NCBI GenBank assembly: GCA_963807005.1
Contig: CAWDZK010000002.1
Location: 1 to 64,000, forward strand
Length of the DNA stretch: 64,000 nt
Reading direction: 5' to 3'
Source: CAWDZK01 sp963807005
GTDB lineage: Bacteria > Actinomycetota > Actinomycetes > JACCUZ01
Shown: positions 50,421 to 59,185 of the stretch, piece after piece
Position numbering within the stretch: position 1 is the stretch's first letter
Layout of the letters: each line of letters starts with the position of its first letter
Program-made: the position numbers and the translations under genes
Notes under the pieces: generated by a model
The model's database searches: none
What the model was told of the DNA's origin: nothing
Seen by the model: only the letters and a program-made list of their open reading frames with translations

Positions 50421-51362
50421 TCAGGGCAGGTGGACGTGCAGGCGGACGACGGTGCCGGCGGCACCGGACCGCAGCTGCACCAGGTCGCACAGCTGGTTGG
50501 CCAGCCACAGACCGCGCCCGCCGGTGCGCTCGGGTGAGGGCACCGACCGGCCCGCCAGCGGGTCGTCGATCACACCCTTGTCACTGACCTCGGTCACGAG
50601 TGAGCCGTTGTCCCGCCACACCCGCAGGACGCCGCGACCACCTGCGTGCAGCAGGCTGTTGGCCGCCATCTCGTCCGCGCACAGCACCAGGTCGTCGGTG
50701 CGGTCCGGCCCGAGGCCGGCACCGTGGGCAGCGGAGCAGACGAGGCGGCGTACGGCGCCGAGCTCACCGGCACCGAAGTCGAGCTCGCTGGCTCCGGCGG
50801 GTGGCGGCGGCAGCGGACGGTGCCGCAGTGCCCGCGGTGCGGCCTCCGGGTGGTAGACGTCGCTGCGGCTGACCTGTCCGCCCTCGAGCAGGACCGGGTG
50901 GTTCGCGCGCGCCTCGGCGAGGTCGTCGGCGGTCAGCGTCGAGACGTCGTACGGGCAGACCAGCCGCCAGCCCGGTCCACCGGCGAAGGCGACGTTCAGC
51001 AGCGACTCGTGCTGGTGGCACTCGGCCAGCTCGGCGTCGCTGCGGCCGGACCAGACCGGCTCACCGATGCCGCGGACCCGACGTCCGGCGGCCGTGTTGT
51101 CGTCGACGAAGGCCCGCCACAACGGGATGATCCGCGCCGGGTTGGTACCGACCTCGGCCATGTCGGCCAGCGCTACCTCGGTCCGGTCCCCGAAGATGTT
51201 CCGCAGAGCGGACAGCCGCTCCCCGCCGGTGGCCACGAGCACCGCCTCGTCCCGATCGAGGCCCTCACGCACGAAGCCGCAGGTCTGGTCGAGGAACTCG
51301 CCCAGATCCGCATAGAAGAAGGCCTCGTGGGAGAAAGCGTCGGAGGCCGGCGCAAGGGGCAC
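50421..51362 (-). CDS. MEDS-domain anti-sigma regulatory factor with HATPase domain
   Basis: A 313-residue protein. The N-terminal ~175 residues are a MEDS (methanogen/methylotroph DcmR sensory) domain (HEAFFYADLGEFLDQTCGFVREGLDRDEAVLVAT in outline, and an HQHESLLNVAF stretch). The C-terminal ~115 residues are a serine-kinase-type HATPase with LCADEMAANSLLHAGGRG (N box), VSDKGVIDDPL and GGRGLWLANQLCD. This pairing occurs in actinobacterial regulators that phosphorylate anti-sigma antagonists. The GTG at 51362 has TACGGT 6 bp upstream. It is divergent from the glycerate kinase gene. Confidence 0.88.
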   Translation of the reverse strand: MPLAPASDAFSHEAFFYADLGEFLDQTCGFVREGLDRDEAVLVATGGERLSALRNIFGDRTEVALADMAEVGTNPARIIPLWRAFVDDNTAAGRRVRGIGEPVWSGRSDAELAECHQHESLLNVAFAGGPGWRLVCPYDVSTLTADDLAEARANHPVLLEGGQVSRSDVYHPEAAPRALRHRPLPPPPAGASELDFGAGELGAVRRLVCSAAHGAGLGPDRTDDLVLCADEMAANSLLHAGGRGVLRVWRDNGSLVTEVSDKGVIDDPLAGRSVPSPERTGGRGLWLANQLCDLVQLRSGAAGTVVRLHVHLP

Positions 51363-51423
51363 GCGACTACCGTACGCCGTCAGGGGCCGCCACCGTAGGT
51401 GGACAAACCATCACCAAACATCC

Positions 51424-51453
51424 TTGACCGGGCAACCATCGGCTCCCTAGAGT
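51424..51453 (+). promoter_or_regulatory. Housekeeping-type promoter of the glyoxylate operon
   Basis: TTGACC at 51424-51429 and TAGAGT at 51448-51453 are separated by 18 bp. They lie in the intergenic region ~50 bp before the glycerate kinase start and are the best sigma-70-like match nearby. The preceding A-rich patch (ACAAACCATCACCAAACAT) may help binding. Confidence 0.6.
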
Positions 51454-51500
51454 CCGGCGGACACAGGGGTGCCGTCCCCGGCGCGGAAGGACTGGTTCGA

Positions 51501-52718
51501 GTGACCCCTGCGGCCCAGGTCGCCGTCCTCGTCGCGCCGGACTCGTTCAAGGGCAGCCTGCCTGCTCACGACGCCGCGGACGCGATCCGGACCGGGCTGT
51601 ACTCGGCGGCAGCCGCGGCGGGGCTGCGGCTCGACGTCGTGCTGCGACCGGTGGCCGACGGCGGCGAGGGCACCGTCGCGACGGTGCTGGCCGCGGGCTG
51701 GGCTCCGGTCGGTGCGCTGGTCGTCGGCCCGACCGGGAGCCGCGTGACCGCGACCCTCGCGGTCGCACCCGCGGACCGCTCGACCACCGGCCCGCGCACC
51801 GCGATCGTCGAGCTGGCCGCCGCGTCCGGGCTGGGACTGCTGCCCGGTGGCCGCACGGACCCGTTGTCGGCCACGACGTACGGGACCGGTCAGCTCGTCG
51901 CGGCCGCCCTCGACGCGGGCGTCGGGCGAGTCGTCCTCGCCCTCGGGGGGAGCGCGAGCACCGACGGCGGCACCGGCATGGCCGCCGCGCTAGGTGCGCG
52001 TTTCCTCGACCGCGACGGCCGGTTCCTCCCGCCGGGCGGCGGCGCCCTGAGCGACCTCGCCCGCGTCGACGTCACCGCTCTGGACCCCCGGCTGGCCGGG
52101 GTCGAGGTGGTCGTCGCCTCCGACGTCGACAACCCGCTGACCGGTCCTCTCGGCGCCGCGGCCGTCTACGGTCCGCAGAAGGGGGCGACCCCCGACGAGG
52201 TCGTACGGCTGGAGGCCGGCCTCTCGCGGTTGGCGGAGGTGGTCCGGCGCGACCTGGGTGTCGACGTCGAGCACGTCGCCGGCGCTGGGGCGGCCGGCGG
52301 TGCCGGCGCCGGCGCGCTGGCCTTCCTCGGCGCCCGGATCACGCCCGGCATCGACCTGCTGCTCGACCTGGTGGGTTTCGACGCCGCTCTCGCGAGCACC
52401 GACCTGGTCGTCACGGGTGAGGGATCGGTGGACGCCCAGACGCTGTCCGGCAAGGCGCCGCTCGGCGTCGCGCGGCGCGCGCACGCGGCGGGAGTACCGG
52501 TGCTGGTGCTCGCCGGCCGGGTGGACCTCGACGACGACGGCCGGGCAGCGCTCGGTCGCCTCGGCGCCATCGGCATCCATGCGCTGGTCGACCTCGAGCC
52601 GGATCCGGCCGTCGCCCAGCGGGACGCCGCCCGCCTCCTGGAGTCGCTGGCCGAGCATGCTTTCGGTGCAGCGGTGCAGCACCTGCCCACCCGCACGACC
52701 ACGAGGAGCCCGTCATGA
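51501..52718 (+). CDS. Glycerate kinase
   Basis: A 405-residue type I (GarK-like) glycerate kinase that makes 2- or 3-phosphoglycerate. It has VLVAPDSFKGSLPAHDAADAI at the start, RPVADGGEGTVATVL, GGSASTDGGTGMAAALGARFLD, ASDVDNPLTGPLGAAAVYGPQKGA in outline, and VVTGEGSVDAQTLSGKAPLGV. The GTG at 51501 is the best start, as the upstream frame is promoter. The stop overlaps the malate synthase ATG by 4 bp. It would use glycerate made from glyoxylate, matching the rest of the operon. Confidence 0.92.
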   Translation: MTPAAQVAVLVAPDSFKGSLPAHDAADAIRTGLYSAAAAAGLRLDVVLRPVADGGEGTVATVLAAGWAPVGALVVGPTGSRVTATLAVAPADRSTTGPRTAIVELAAASGLGLLPGGRTDPLSATTYGTGQLVAAALDAGVGRVVLALGGSASTDGGTGMAAALGARFLDRDGRFLPPGGGALSDLARVDVTALDPRLAGVEVVVASDVDNPLTGPLGAAAVYGPQKGATPDEVVRLEAGLSRLAEVVRRDLGVDVEHVAGAGAAGGAGAGALAFLGARITPGIDLLLDLVGFDAALASTDLVVTGEGSVDAQTLSGKAPLGVARRAHAAGVPVLVLAGRVDLDDDGRAALGRLGAIGIHALVDLEPDPAVAQRDAARLLESLAEHAFGAAVQHLPTRTTTRSPS

Positions 52719-54316
52719 GTGGCACCACAGCCGAGGGCGTCCGCGTCACCGCCCCCATGAAGGACAGGTACGACGAGATCCTCACCGACGACGCCCTGGC
52801 GTTCCTCGCCGGTCTGCACCGGGCCTTCGACGCACGACGCCGCGAGCTGCTCGACCTCCGGGCCGAGCGCTACGCGGCGTTGTCCGACGGCGGCCTGCTC
52901 GACTTCCTGCCCGAGACCGCTCAGGTGCGGGACGACGACTCCTGGCGGGTCGCTCCGCACGCACCCGGCCTGGTCGACCGCCGGGCCGAGATCACCGGTC
53001 CGACCGACCGGAAGATGACCATCAACGCCCTCAACTCCGGCGCGAAGGTCTGGCTGGCCGACCTCGAGGACGCCAACACCCCGCTCTGGGAGAACATGAT
53101 CGAGGGGCAGCTCAACCTGCGCGACGCGATCGACCGCACCATCGACTTCACCTCCCCCGAAGGCAAGTCGTACGCGCTGGCCGACGAGCTCGCGACCATC
53201 GTCGTCCGGCCGCGCGGGTGGCACCTCCCCGAGAAGCACATCCTGGTCGACGGCGAGCGCACCTCCGGGTCGCTGACCGACTTCGGGCTGTACTTCTTCC
53301 ACTGCGCCCGGCGCCAGCTGGACCGCGGCCTCGGCCCGTACTTCTACCTCGCAAAGATGGAGAGCCACCTCGAGGCACGGCTCTGGAACGACGTCTTCGT
53401 GCACGCCCAGGAGGCTCTCGGCATCCCGCAGGGCAGCATCCGCGCGACCGTGCTGATCGAGACCTACCCGGCGGCCTTCGAGATGGAAGAGATCCTCTAC
53501 GAGCTGCGCGAGCACTCGGCCGGGCTCAACGCCGGCCGGTGGGACTACATGTTCTCGGTCATCAAGAAGTTCCGGAACCGCGGCGCCGACTTCATGCTGC
53601 CCGACCGCAACTCGGTGACCATGACCGTGCCTTTCATGCGCGCGTACACCGAGCTGCTCGTGCGCAGCTGCCACAAGCGTGGTGCGCACGCCATCGGCGG
53701 CATGGCCGCGTTCATCCCGAGCAAGGACGAGGCGACCAACCGGGCCGCGTTCGAGAAGGTGCGCGACGACAAGACCAGGGAGGCGGGCGACGGGTTCGAC
53801 GGCTCCTGGGTCGCTCACCCGGCGATGGTCCCGCTGTGCACCGAGGTGTTCGACGCCGTCCTCGGCGACCGGCCTCACCAGGTCGACCGGCTGCGCGAGG
53901 ACGTCAAGGTCACCGCCGAGCAGCTTCTGGACGTGGCCTCGACGCCCGGCACGGTGACCGAGGCGGGCCTACGGAGCAACATCCGGGTCGGGGTGCAGTA
54001 CCTCGAGGCGTGGCTGCGCGGCTCAGGAGCCGTCGGGATCAACAACATGATGGAGGACGCCGCCACGGCCGAGATCTCCCGGTCCCAGGTGTGGCAGTGG
54101 CTGCACAACGACGTCCGGCTCGACGACGGCCAGACCGTCACCCGTGACCTGGTCGAGCGACTCATCGACGAGGAGATGACCGCCATCCGCGAAGGAGTCG
54201 GAGCCGCGTTCGCCCGGGGCCGATGGGACGACGCACGGTCGCTGTTCACCGAGATGGCACTGGCCGAGGACTTCGAGGACTTCCTCACCCTTCCGGCGTA
54301 CGAACGGATGCCGTGA
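52715..54316 (+). CDS. aceB: Malate synthase A
   Basis: A 533-residue malate synthase of the shorter (A) form. It condenses glyoxylate and acetyl-CoA to malate. It has NALNSGAKVWLADLEDANTP (metal-binding Asp/Glu), VVRPRGWHLPEKH (catalytic Arg), IETYPAAFEMEEILYELREH (Glu ligand) and GGMAAFIPSKD. The catalytic-base Asp lies in GINNMMEDAATAEISRSQVWQW. The ATG at 52715 overlaps the glycerate kinase stop. No isocitrate lyase is adjacent, so the glyoxylate probably comes from glycolate or ureides rather than from the glyoxylate shunt. Confidence 0.97.
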   Translation: MSGTTAEGVRVTAPMKDRYDEILTDDALAFLAGLHRAFDARRRELLDLRAERYAALSDGGLLDFLPETAQVRDDDSWRVAPHAPGLVDRRAEITGPTDRKMTINALNSGAKVWLADLEDANTPLWENMIEGQLNLRDAIDRTIDFTSPEGKSYALADELATIVVRPRGWHLPEKHILVDGERTSGSLTDFGLYFFHCARRQLDRGLGPYFYLAKMESHLEARLWNDVFVHAQEALGIPQGSIRATVLIETYPAAFEMEEILYELREHSAGLNAGRWDYMFSVIKKFRNRGADFMLPDRNSVTMTVPFMRAYTELLVRSCHKRGAHAIGGMAAFIPSKDEATNRAAFEKVRDDKTREAGDGFDGSWVAHPAMVPLCTEVFDAVLGDRPHQVDRLREDVKVTAEQLLDVASTPGTVTEAGLRSNIRVGVQYLEAWLRGSGAVGINNMMEDAATAEISRSQVWQWLHNDVRLDDGQTVTRDLVERLIDEEMTAIREGVGAAFARGRWDDARSLFTEMALAEDFEDFLTLPAYERMP

Positions 54317-54320
54317 CCCG

Positions 54321-55826
54321 GTGACGACGAGCACCGATCCGACCGGCAGCGTGGCCCGCACCGACGGCCAGGCGGTCGAGCGGGTGGCCGCCCGGCTGCG
54401 GACCGAGCTCGGGCCCGACGCCGTCATCGCCGACCGCACCCGGCTGCGGACCTACGAGTGCGACGGTCTGGCCCAGTACAAGGTGACACCGGCCCTGGTG
54501 GTCCTCCCCCGCACCACGGCACAGGTTGCCGACGTGGTGCGCGCCTGCACGGCCCACGGCGTCCCGTTCGTCGCCCGCGGCTCGGGCACCGGACTCTCGG
54601 GCGGCGCCCTCCCGCACGCCGACGGGGTCCTGGTCGTGACGTCGCAGCTGCGCGACGTCCTCGCCGTCGACGTCGTCGACCAGCGCGCCGTCGTGCAGCC
54701 CGGCGTCATCAACCTGGACGTGACCGCCGCCGCTCGTCCGTCCGGCTACTACTACGCACCGGACCCGTCCAGCCAGCAGGTCTGCTCCATCGGCGGCAAC
54801 GTCGCGGAGAACTCCGGCGGGGCGCACTGCCTGAAGTACGGCTTCACCACCCACCACGTCACCGGCATCGAGCTGGTCGCGCCGGACGGAACGGTCGTGC
54901 GACTCGGCGGCCGGGCACCGGACCCGCCCGGCTACGACCTGCTCGGTGCGTTCGTCGGGTCCGAGGGCACGCTGGGCATCGCCACCGAGGTCACCGTCCG
55001 GTTGATGCGCGCGCCCGAGACGGTACGCACGCTGCTGGCCGCCTTCCCGTCCACCGACGAGGCCGGTGGTGCGGTGTCAGCAATCATCGGCGCCGGTGTC
55101 GTGCCTGCAGCGATCGAGATGATGGACGCCCTCGCGATCGAGGCGGCCGAGGCGGCCGTGCACTGCGACTACCCGGGCGGCGCCGGCGCGGTGCTGATCG
55201 TCGAGCTCGACGGTCCGGAGGCCGAGGTCGCGGCCCAGTTCACCGAGGTCGAAAGGCACTGCCGCGACAACGCCGCCTTCGAGATCCGGATCGCGGCCGA
55301 CGAGGCGCAGCGGGCGTTGTTCTGGAAGGGCCGCAAGTCCGCCTTCGCCGCGGTCGGCCGGATCAGCCCGGACTACATCGTGCAGGACGGCGTCATCCCG
55401 CGGACCGCGCTGCCCGAGGTCCTCCGGCGGATCGCGGACCTGTCGGCAGGATCCGGTGTCCGGGTGGCGAACGTGTTCCACGCCGGCGACGGCAACCTGC
55501 ACCCGCTGGTGCTCTTCGACGAGGCGGTGCCGGGACAGGCCGAGGAGGCCGAGCGGGTGTCCGGCGCCATCCTCGACCTGTGCATCGCGCAGGGCGGCTC
55601 GATCACCGGCGAGCACGGCGTGGGCGTCGACAAGGCCCGGTACATGCCGCGGATGTACACCGACGACGACCTCGACACCATGCAGATGCTGCGGTGCGCC
55701 TTCGACCCCCAGCACCTGTCGAACCCCGGCAAGGTCTTCCCCACGCCGCGCCTCTGTGGCGAGGTGCCCGGCCGGCACAAGGGCCCGCACCCGTTGCAGG
55801 CGGCGGGTGTGGCGGAGGTGTTCTGA
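54321..55826 (+). CDS. glcD: Glycolate oxidase subunit GlcD (FAD-linked)
   Basis: A 501-residue FAD-binding oxidase of the VAO family. The FAD loops are FVARGSGTGLSGGALPHADG and SIGGNVAENSGGAHCLKYG, with GSEGTLGIATEVTVRL in the middle. The C-terminal substrate half has NVFHAGDGNLHPLVLFD and ITGEHGVGVDKARYM. It oxidises glycolate to glyoxylate and hands electrons to GlcE/GlcF. The GTG at 54321 starts 4 bp after the malate synthase stop. Confidence 0.95.
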   Translation: MTTSTDPTGSVARTDGQAVERVAARLRTELGPDAVIADRTRLRTYECDGLAQYKVTPALVVLPRTTAQVADVVRACTAHGVPFVARGSGTGLSGGALPHADGVLVVTSQLRDVLAVDVVDQRAVVQPGVINLDVTAAARPSGYYYAPDPSSQQVCSIGGNVAENSGGAHCLKYGFTTHHVTGIELVAPDGTVVRLGGRAPDPPGYDLLGAFVGSEGTLGIATEVTVRLMRAPETVRTLLAAFPSTDEAGGAVSAIIGAGVVPAAIEMMDALAIEAAEAAVHCDYPGGAGAVLIVELDGPEAEVAAQFTEVERHCRDNAAFEIRIAADEAQRALFWKGRKSAFAAVGRISPDYIVQDGVIPRTALPEVLRRIADLSAGSGVRVANVFHAGDGNLHPLVLFDEAVPGQAEEAERVSGAILDLCIAQGGSITGEHGVGVDKARYMPRMYTDDDLDTMQMLRCAFDPQHLSNPGKVFPTPRLCGEVPGRHKGPHPLQAAGVAEVF

Positions 55827-55827
55827 G

Positions 55828-57090
55828 GTGGCCGGTACCGGTGCGGGGTCCCTGGTGCGCGGCGACGCCGGGCCGGACCTGGCCGCGGCCGCGACCACGA
55901 GGGCCGCGACCGACAGCGACGCCGTGGCCGGGGTCGCGGCCGCCGCCGTCGTGTCGCCGTCCTCGACCGAGCAGGTCGCCGGCGTGCTCCGCGCGGCAGC
56001 CCGGCACGACCTCACCGTGGTGGCCCGCGGCGCCGGCACCACGCTGGGGTGGGGAGCGCCGCCCGAACGCGTCGACGTCGTGCTCGACACCACCGGTCTG
56101 CGTGGTGTGGTCGAGCACGCGGCCGGGGACCTGGTGGTGGTGGTCCGGGCCGGCACGCCGGTCTCCGAGCTGCAGTCGGTGGTGGCCGGCGCCGGGCAGC
56201 AGCTGGCGCTGGACACGCCGTACCCGGACGCGACCGTCGGCGGCGCCCTCGCCGTGGCCACCAGCGGTCCGCGCCGCCTGCTCTACGGAACCGCGCGCGA
56301 CCTGCTCATCGGCGTGACCTTCGTCCGGGCCGACGGCGTCGTGGCCGCGGCCGGCGGCAAGGTGGTGAAGAACGTCGCCGGCTACGACTTCGGGAAGCTG
56401 CTCACCGGCTCGTACGGCACCCTCGGCGTCATCACCGAGGCGGTCTTCCGGCTGCACCCGCTCCCGGCCGCCCGCCGGTACGTGTCCGTCGACGCCCCGG
56501 ACGCAACGACCGCCGGCCGGCTCGCGCTCGCCGTGCTGGGCTCGCAGGTGGTGCCGACCGCAGTCGAGCTCGAGGTCGGCCCGGCGACGGTGCGGGTGAC
56601 CGTCCTGCTGGAGGGCGTACCGGCCGGGGTCGGCTCACGCACCGAGACGGTGCTGGCCCTGCTCGGTGCCGGCACCACGACGGCCGACGAGCCGCCCGAG
56701 GGTTTCGCGGCGCTGCCCTTCGATGCCGACGGCACCGGGCTCAAGGTCACCGCGTCGCTGAGCGGCGTCGGCCCGGTGCTCGCGGCGACCCAGCGGCTCT
56801 TCCGCGAGCACGGGCTCGACCTTGCGGTGCGCGGCTCGGCGGCCGGGGTGCTGCACGCCGGCACCGGTCCCGGCGCCGACCCGGTGGCGGTGGCGACGGT
56901 GGTCGAGCGGCTGCGTGCGGTCGCGGCACCGTACGACGGCACCGTCACGGTGCTCACCGCGCCGGGACCGGTCCGGGAGCAGGTCGACCTGTGGGGCGCG
57001 GTGCCCGGCCTGGACCTCATGCGCCGGCTCAAGGCCGAGCTGGACCCGGCCAGGCGGTTGTCCCCCGGCCGGTTCGTCGGAGGGATCTGA
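55828..57090 (+). CDS. glcE: Glycolate oxidase subunit GlcE
   Basis: A 420-residue FAD-binding subunit related to GlcD but shorter. It has VVARGAGTTLGWGAPPERVD, TVGGALAVATSGPRRLLYG, and the typical GlcE segment KVVKNVAGYDFGKLLTGSYG, then TLGVITEAVFRLHPLP. The GTG at 55828 follows the glcD stop by 1 bp, and the gene ends 1 bp before glcF. All three subunits are needed for activity in E. coli. Confidence 0.93.
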   Translation: MAGTGAGSLVRGDAGPDLAAAATTRAATDSDAVAGVAAAAVVSPSSTEQVAGVLRAAARHDLTVVARGAGTTLGWGAPPERVDVVLDTTGLRGVVEHAAGDLVVVVRAGTPVSELQSVVAGAGQQLALDTPYPDATVGGALAVATSGPRRLLYGTARDLLIGVTFVRADGVVAAAGGKVVKNVAGYDFGKLLTGSYGTLGVITEAVFRLHPLPAARRYVSVDAPDATTAGRLALAVLGSQVVPTAVELEVGPATVRVTVLLEGVPAGVGSRTETVLALLGAGTTTADEPPEGFAALPFDADGTGLKVTASLSGVGPVLAATQRLFREHGLDLAVRGSAAGVLHAGTGPGADPVAVATVVERLRAVAAPYDGTVTVLTAPGPVREQVDLWGAVPGLDLMRRLKAELDPARRLSPGRFVGGI

Positions 57091-57091
57091 G

Positions 57092-58537
57092 ATGCCGGAC
57101 GAGTCGCGGCACGGAGCGGGGCACGCACCCTTCGACGCCACCCACGGCACCCTTGGCGACGACGCCCCCCAACGGGTGCGCACGTCTCCCGGTGCACCTG
57201 CCTTCGACGCGCACCGGCCGCCCTCCGCCGAGCTCGCGTCGGACTGCGTGCACTGCGGGTTCTGCCTGCCCACCTGCCCGACGTACGTCCTCTGGGGCGA
57301 GGAGATGGACAGCCCGCGGGGACGGATCTCGCTGATCCAGGCCGGCCTCGAGGGCGACCCGCTCACCGACTCCATGGTCGGTCATGTCGACGCCTGCCTC
57401 GGCTGCATGGCCTGCGTCACGGCCTGTCCGTCCGGCGTGCAGTACGACCGGCTGATCGAGGCCACCCGGGCCCAGGTCGAGCGACGGCACCGCCGACCCC
57501 CGGTCGACCGGCTCCTGCGCGCAGCCATCTTCGCGCTCTTCCCGCACCCGCAGCGGCTGCGCCTCCTCCGCGGCCCACTCGCCGCCTACCGACGGACCGG
57601 CCTGCAGCGGGTCGTGCAGCGCAGCGGGGTGCTCGACCGGGTCTCACCCACCCTGGCCGCGATGGCGTCGCTCGCGCCTGCCGTCCGGCCCGCACCGCGG
57701 CTGCCCGAGCGGGTCCGGGCGCGCGGCGACCGCCGGGCGGTCGTCGGGATGCTCACCGGCTGCGTGCAGCGGGAGTTCTTCCCGCGGGTCAACGCCGCAA
57801 CGGCCCGCGTCCTCGCGATGGAGGGCTGCGACGTGGTCATCCCCCGCGGTCAGGGCTGCTGCGGGGCGCTCAGTGTCCACAACGGCCGGGAGGCCGAGGC
57901 GCAGGCGTTCGCCCGGCGCACGGTGGAGGTGTTCGAGGCCGCCGGTGTGGAGCACGTCGTCGTGAACGCGGCCGGCTGCGGGTCGTCGATGAAGGAGTAC
58001 GCCGACCTGCTGTCCGACGACCCGGCGTACGCCGACAAGGCGCGCCGGTTCGCCGGCTCGGTCCGGGACGTGTCCGAGCTGCTGGCCGAGCTCGGGCCGG
58101 CCGCCGCACGGCACCCGCTGCCCATGACCGTCGCCTACCACGACGCCTGCCACCTTGCTCATGCGCAGGGGATCCGCAGCCAGCCGCGTGACCTGCTGCG
58201 AGCGGTCCCCGGACTCGAGCTGCGCGAGGTCGCCGACCCGGACATCTGCTGCGGCTCGGCCGGGGTCTACAACCTGCTCCAGCCGGCGGCGGCCGGCGAG
58301 CTCGGTGACCGCAAGGCCGGCGCCGTCCTGGCGACCGGCGCCGAGCTGCTCGTCACCGCCAACCCCGGCTGCCTGCTGCAGGTGGCGGCAGCCGTCTCCC
58401 GGCAGGGCGGCCGGATCGGGCTGGCGCACACCGTCGAGGTCCTCGACGCGTCACTGCGTGGCCGGACCGTCGGCCAGATGAGGCGGGAGCTGGCGCTGCC
58501 GGCCACCGGGGCAGGCGCAGCGACACCGGTTCCCTGA
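57092..58537 (+). CDS. glcF: Glycolate oxidase iron-sulfur subunit GlcF
   Basis: A 481-residue protein with two 4Fe-4S clusters, CVHCGFCLPTCPTY (~residue 52) and CLGCMACVTACPSG (~103). Two CCG domains follow, with QGCCGALSVHNGRE / NAAGCGSS and YHDACHLAHAQG / DICCGSAGVYN. It transfers electrons from the flavin subunits to the quinone pool. The ATG at 57092 is preceded by GGAGGGATCTGAG. It is the last clear gene of the glyoxylate operon. Confidence 0.95.
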   Translation: MPDESRHGAGHAPFDATHGTLGDDAPQRVRTSPGAPAFDAHRPPSAELASDCVHCGFCLPTCPTYVLWGEEMDSPRGRISLIQAGLEGDPLTDSMVGHVDACLGCMACVTACPSGVQYDRLIEATRAQVERRHRRPPVDRLLRAAIFALFPHPQRLRLLRGPLAAYRRTGLQRVVQRSGVLDRVSPTLAAMASLAPAVRPAPRLPERVRARGDRRAVVGMLTGCVQREFFPRVNAATARVLAMEGCDVVIPRGQGCCGALSVHNGREAEAQAFARRTVEVFEAAGVEHVVVNAAGCGSSMKEYADLLSDDPAYADKARRFAGSVRDVSELLAELGPAAARHPLPMTVAYHDACHLAHAQGIRSQPRDLLRAVPGLELREVADPDICCGSAGVYNLLQPAAAGELGDRKAGAVLATGAELLVTANPGCLLQVAAAVSRQGGRIGLAHTVEVLDASLRGRTVGQMRRELALPATGAGAATPVP

Positions 58538-58584
58538 GCCGTTCCGCGGGTGCCCGGCTGTGGAGTGCGCGGGTCACCGCCGGC

Positions 58585-58641
58585 ATGTGCCTGCTGGTGT
58601 TCCTGCAGCCCACCAGCGTGCTGGGCTGGATGGTGCCGTGA
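58585..58641 (+). other. Possible 18-residue hydrophobic peptide after glcF
   Basis: An ATG-started short frame, MCLLVFLQPTSVLGWMVP, with every codon ending in G or C. It lies 47 bp past the glcF stop, in a different frame. The strong GC3 bias is what a real coding segment would show, but a stretch this short could occur by chance. No ribosome-binding site is clear. It could also be the decayed 3' end of a larger gene, since the same frame keeps good bias for ~45 bp upstream. Confidence 0.2.
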
Positions 58642-58764
58642 GGGACACGACACCATCCCGGGTCGAGCGCGAGGTGTCGCACCCGCGCGCTCCGGGCAGA
58701 CACCAGGCTGAGACGTCGTCAGCGACGCGCACACCCCGGGGACAGCCGCTAGGAGGACAGCCAT

Positions 58765-59142
58765 ATGTGCGAGGCCACGCCGCGCGCCGAGCGCGAGCTA
58801 CCGGTCTCGCACCACTCCCCCGCGATGGCGCGGGAGTTCCTGCGCTCCGCGACCTGCAGCGTGCACCACAGCGCCCTGGTCGACGACGCCCTGCTGCTGA
58901 CCAGCGAGCTGGTCACGAACTCCGTCCTGCACGGCGGACCACCGTTGGTCGTCGCCGTCGACTGCGACGGGGAGCGCCTGCAGGTGCGGGTGCGCGACGG
59001 GTCGTCCGAGCTGCCGACGCCGCGCGACGCCGAGAAGGGCGACGAGAACGGCCGCGGACTGGCGCTGGTCGCGGCGATGTCGGACGAGTGGGGCGCCGAG
59101 CCCGACCCGGACGGCAAGTACGTCTGGTTCGTCTTCGGCTGA
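58765..59142 (+). CDS. Anti-sigma-factor-type ATP-binding protein (HATPase_c_2)
   Basis: A 125-residue single HATPase domain of the SpoIIAB/RsbW class. It has LLLTSELVTNSVLHGGPPLVV (N box with the conserved Glu and Asn), VRVRDGSSELPTP (G1-like DxG) and GRGLALVAAMSDEWG (G2). Such proteins are serine kinases that hold stress sigma factors or their antagonists. No sigma factor or antagonist gene is adjacent. The ATG at 58765 has AGGAGGA 8 bp upstream. Confidence 0.9.
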   Translation: MCEATPRAERELPVSHHSPAMAREFLRSATCSVHHSALVDDALLLTSELVTNSVLHGGPPLVVAVDCDGERLQVRVRDGSSELPTPRDAEKGDENGRGLALVAAMSDEWGAEPDPDGKYVWFVFG

Positions 59143-59185
59143 CCCGGCCACCGCCGGCACCCCCCACGACCGGGGTCGCGCGGGG

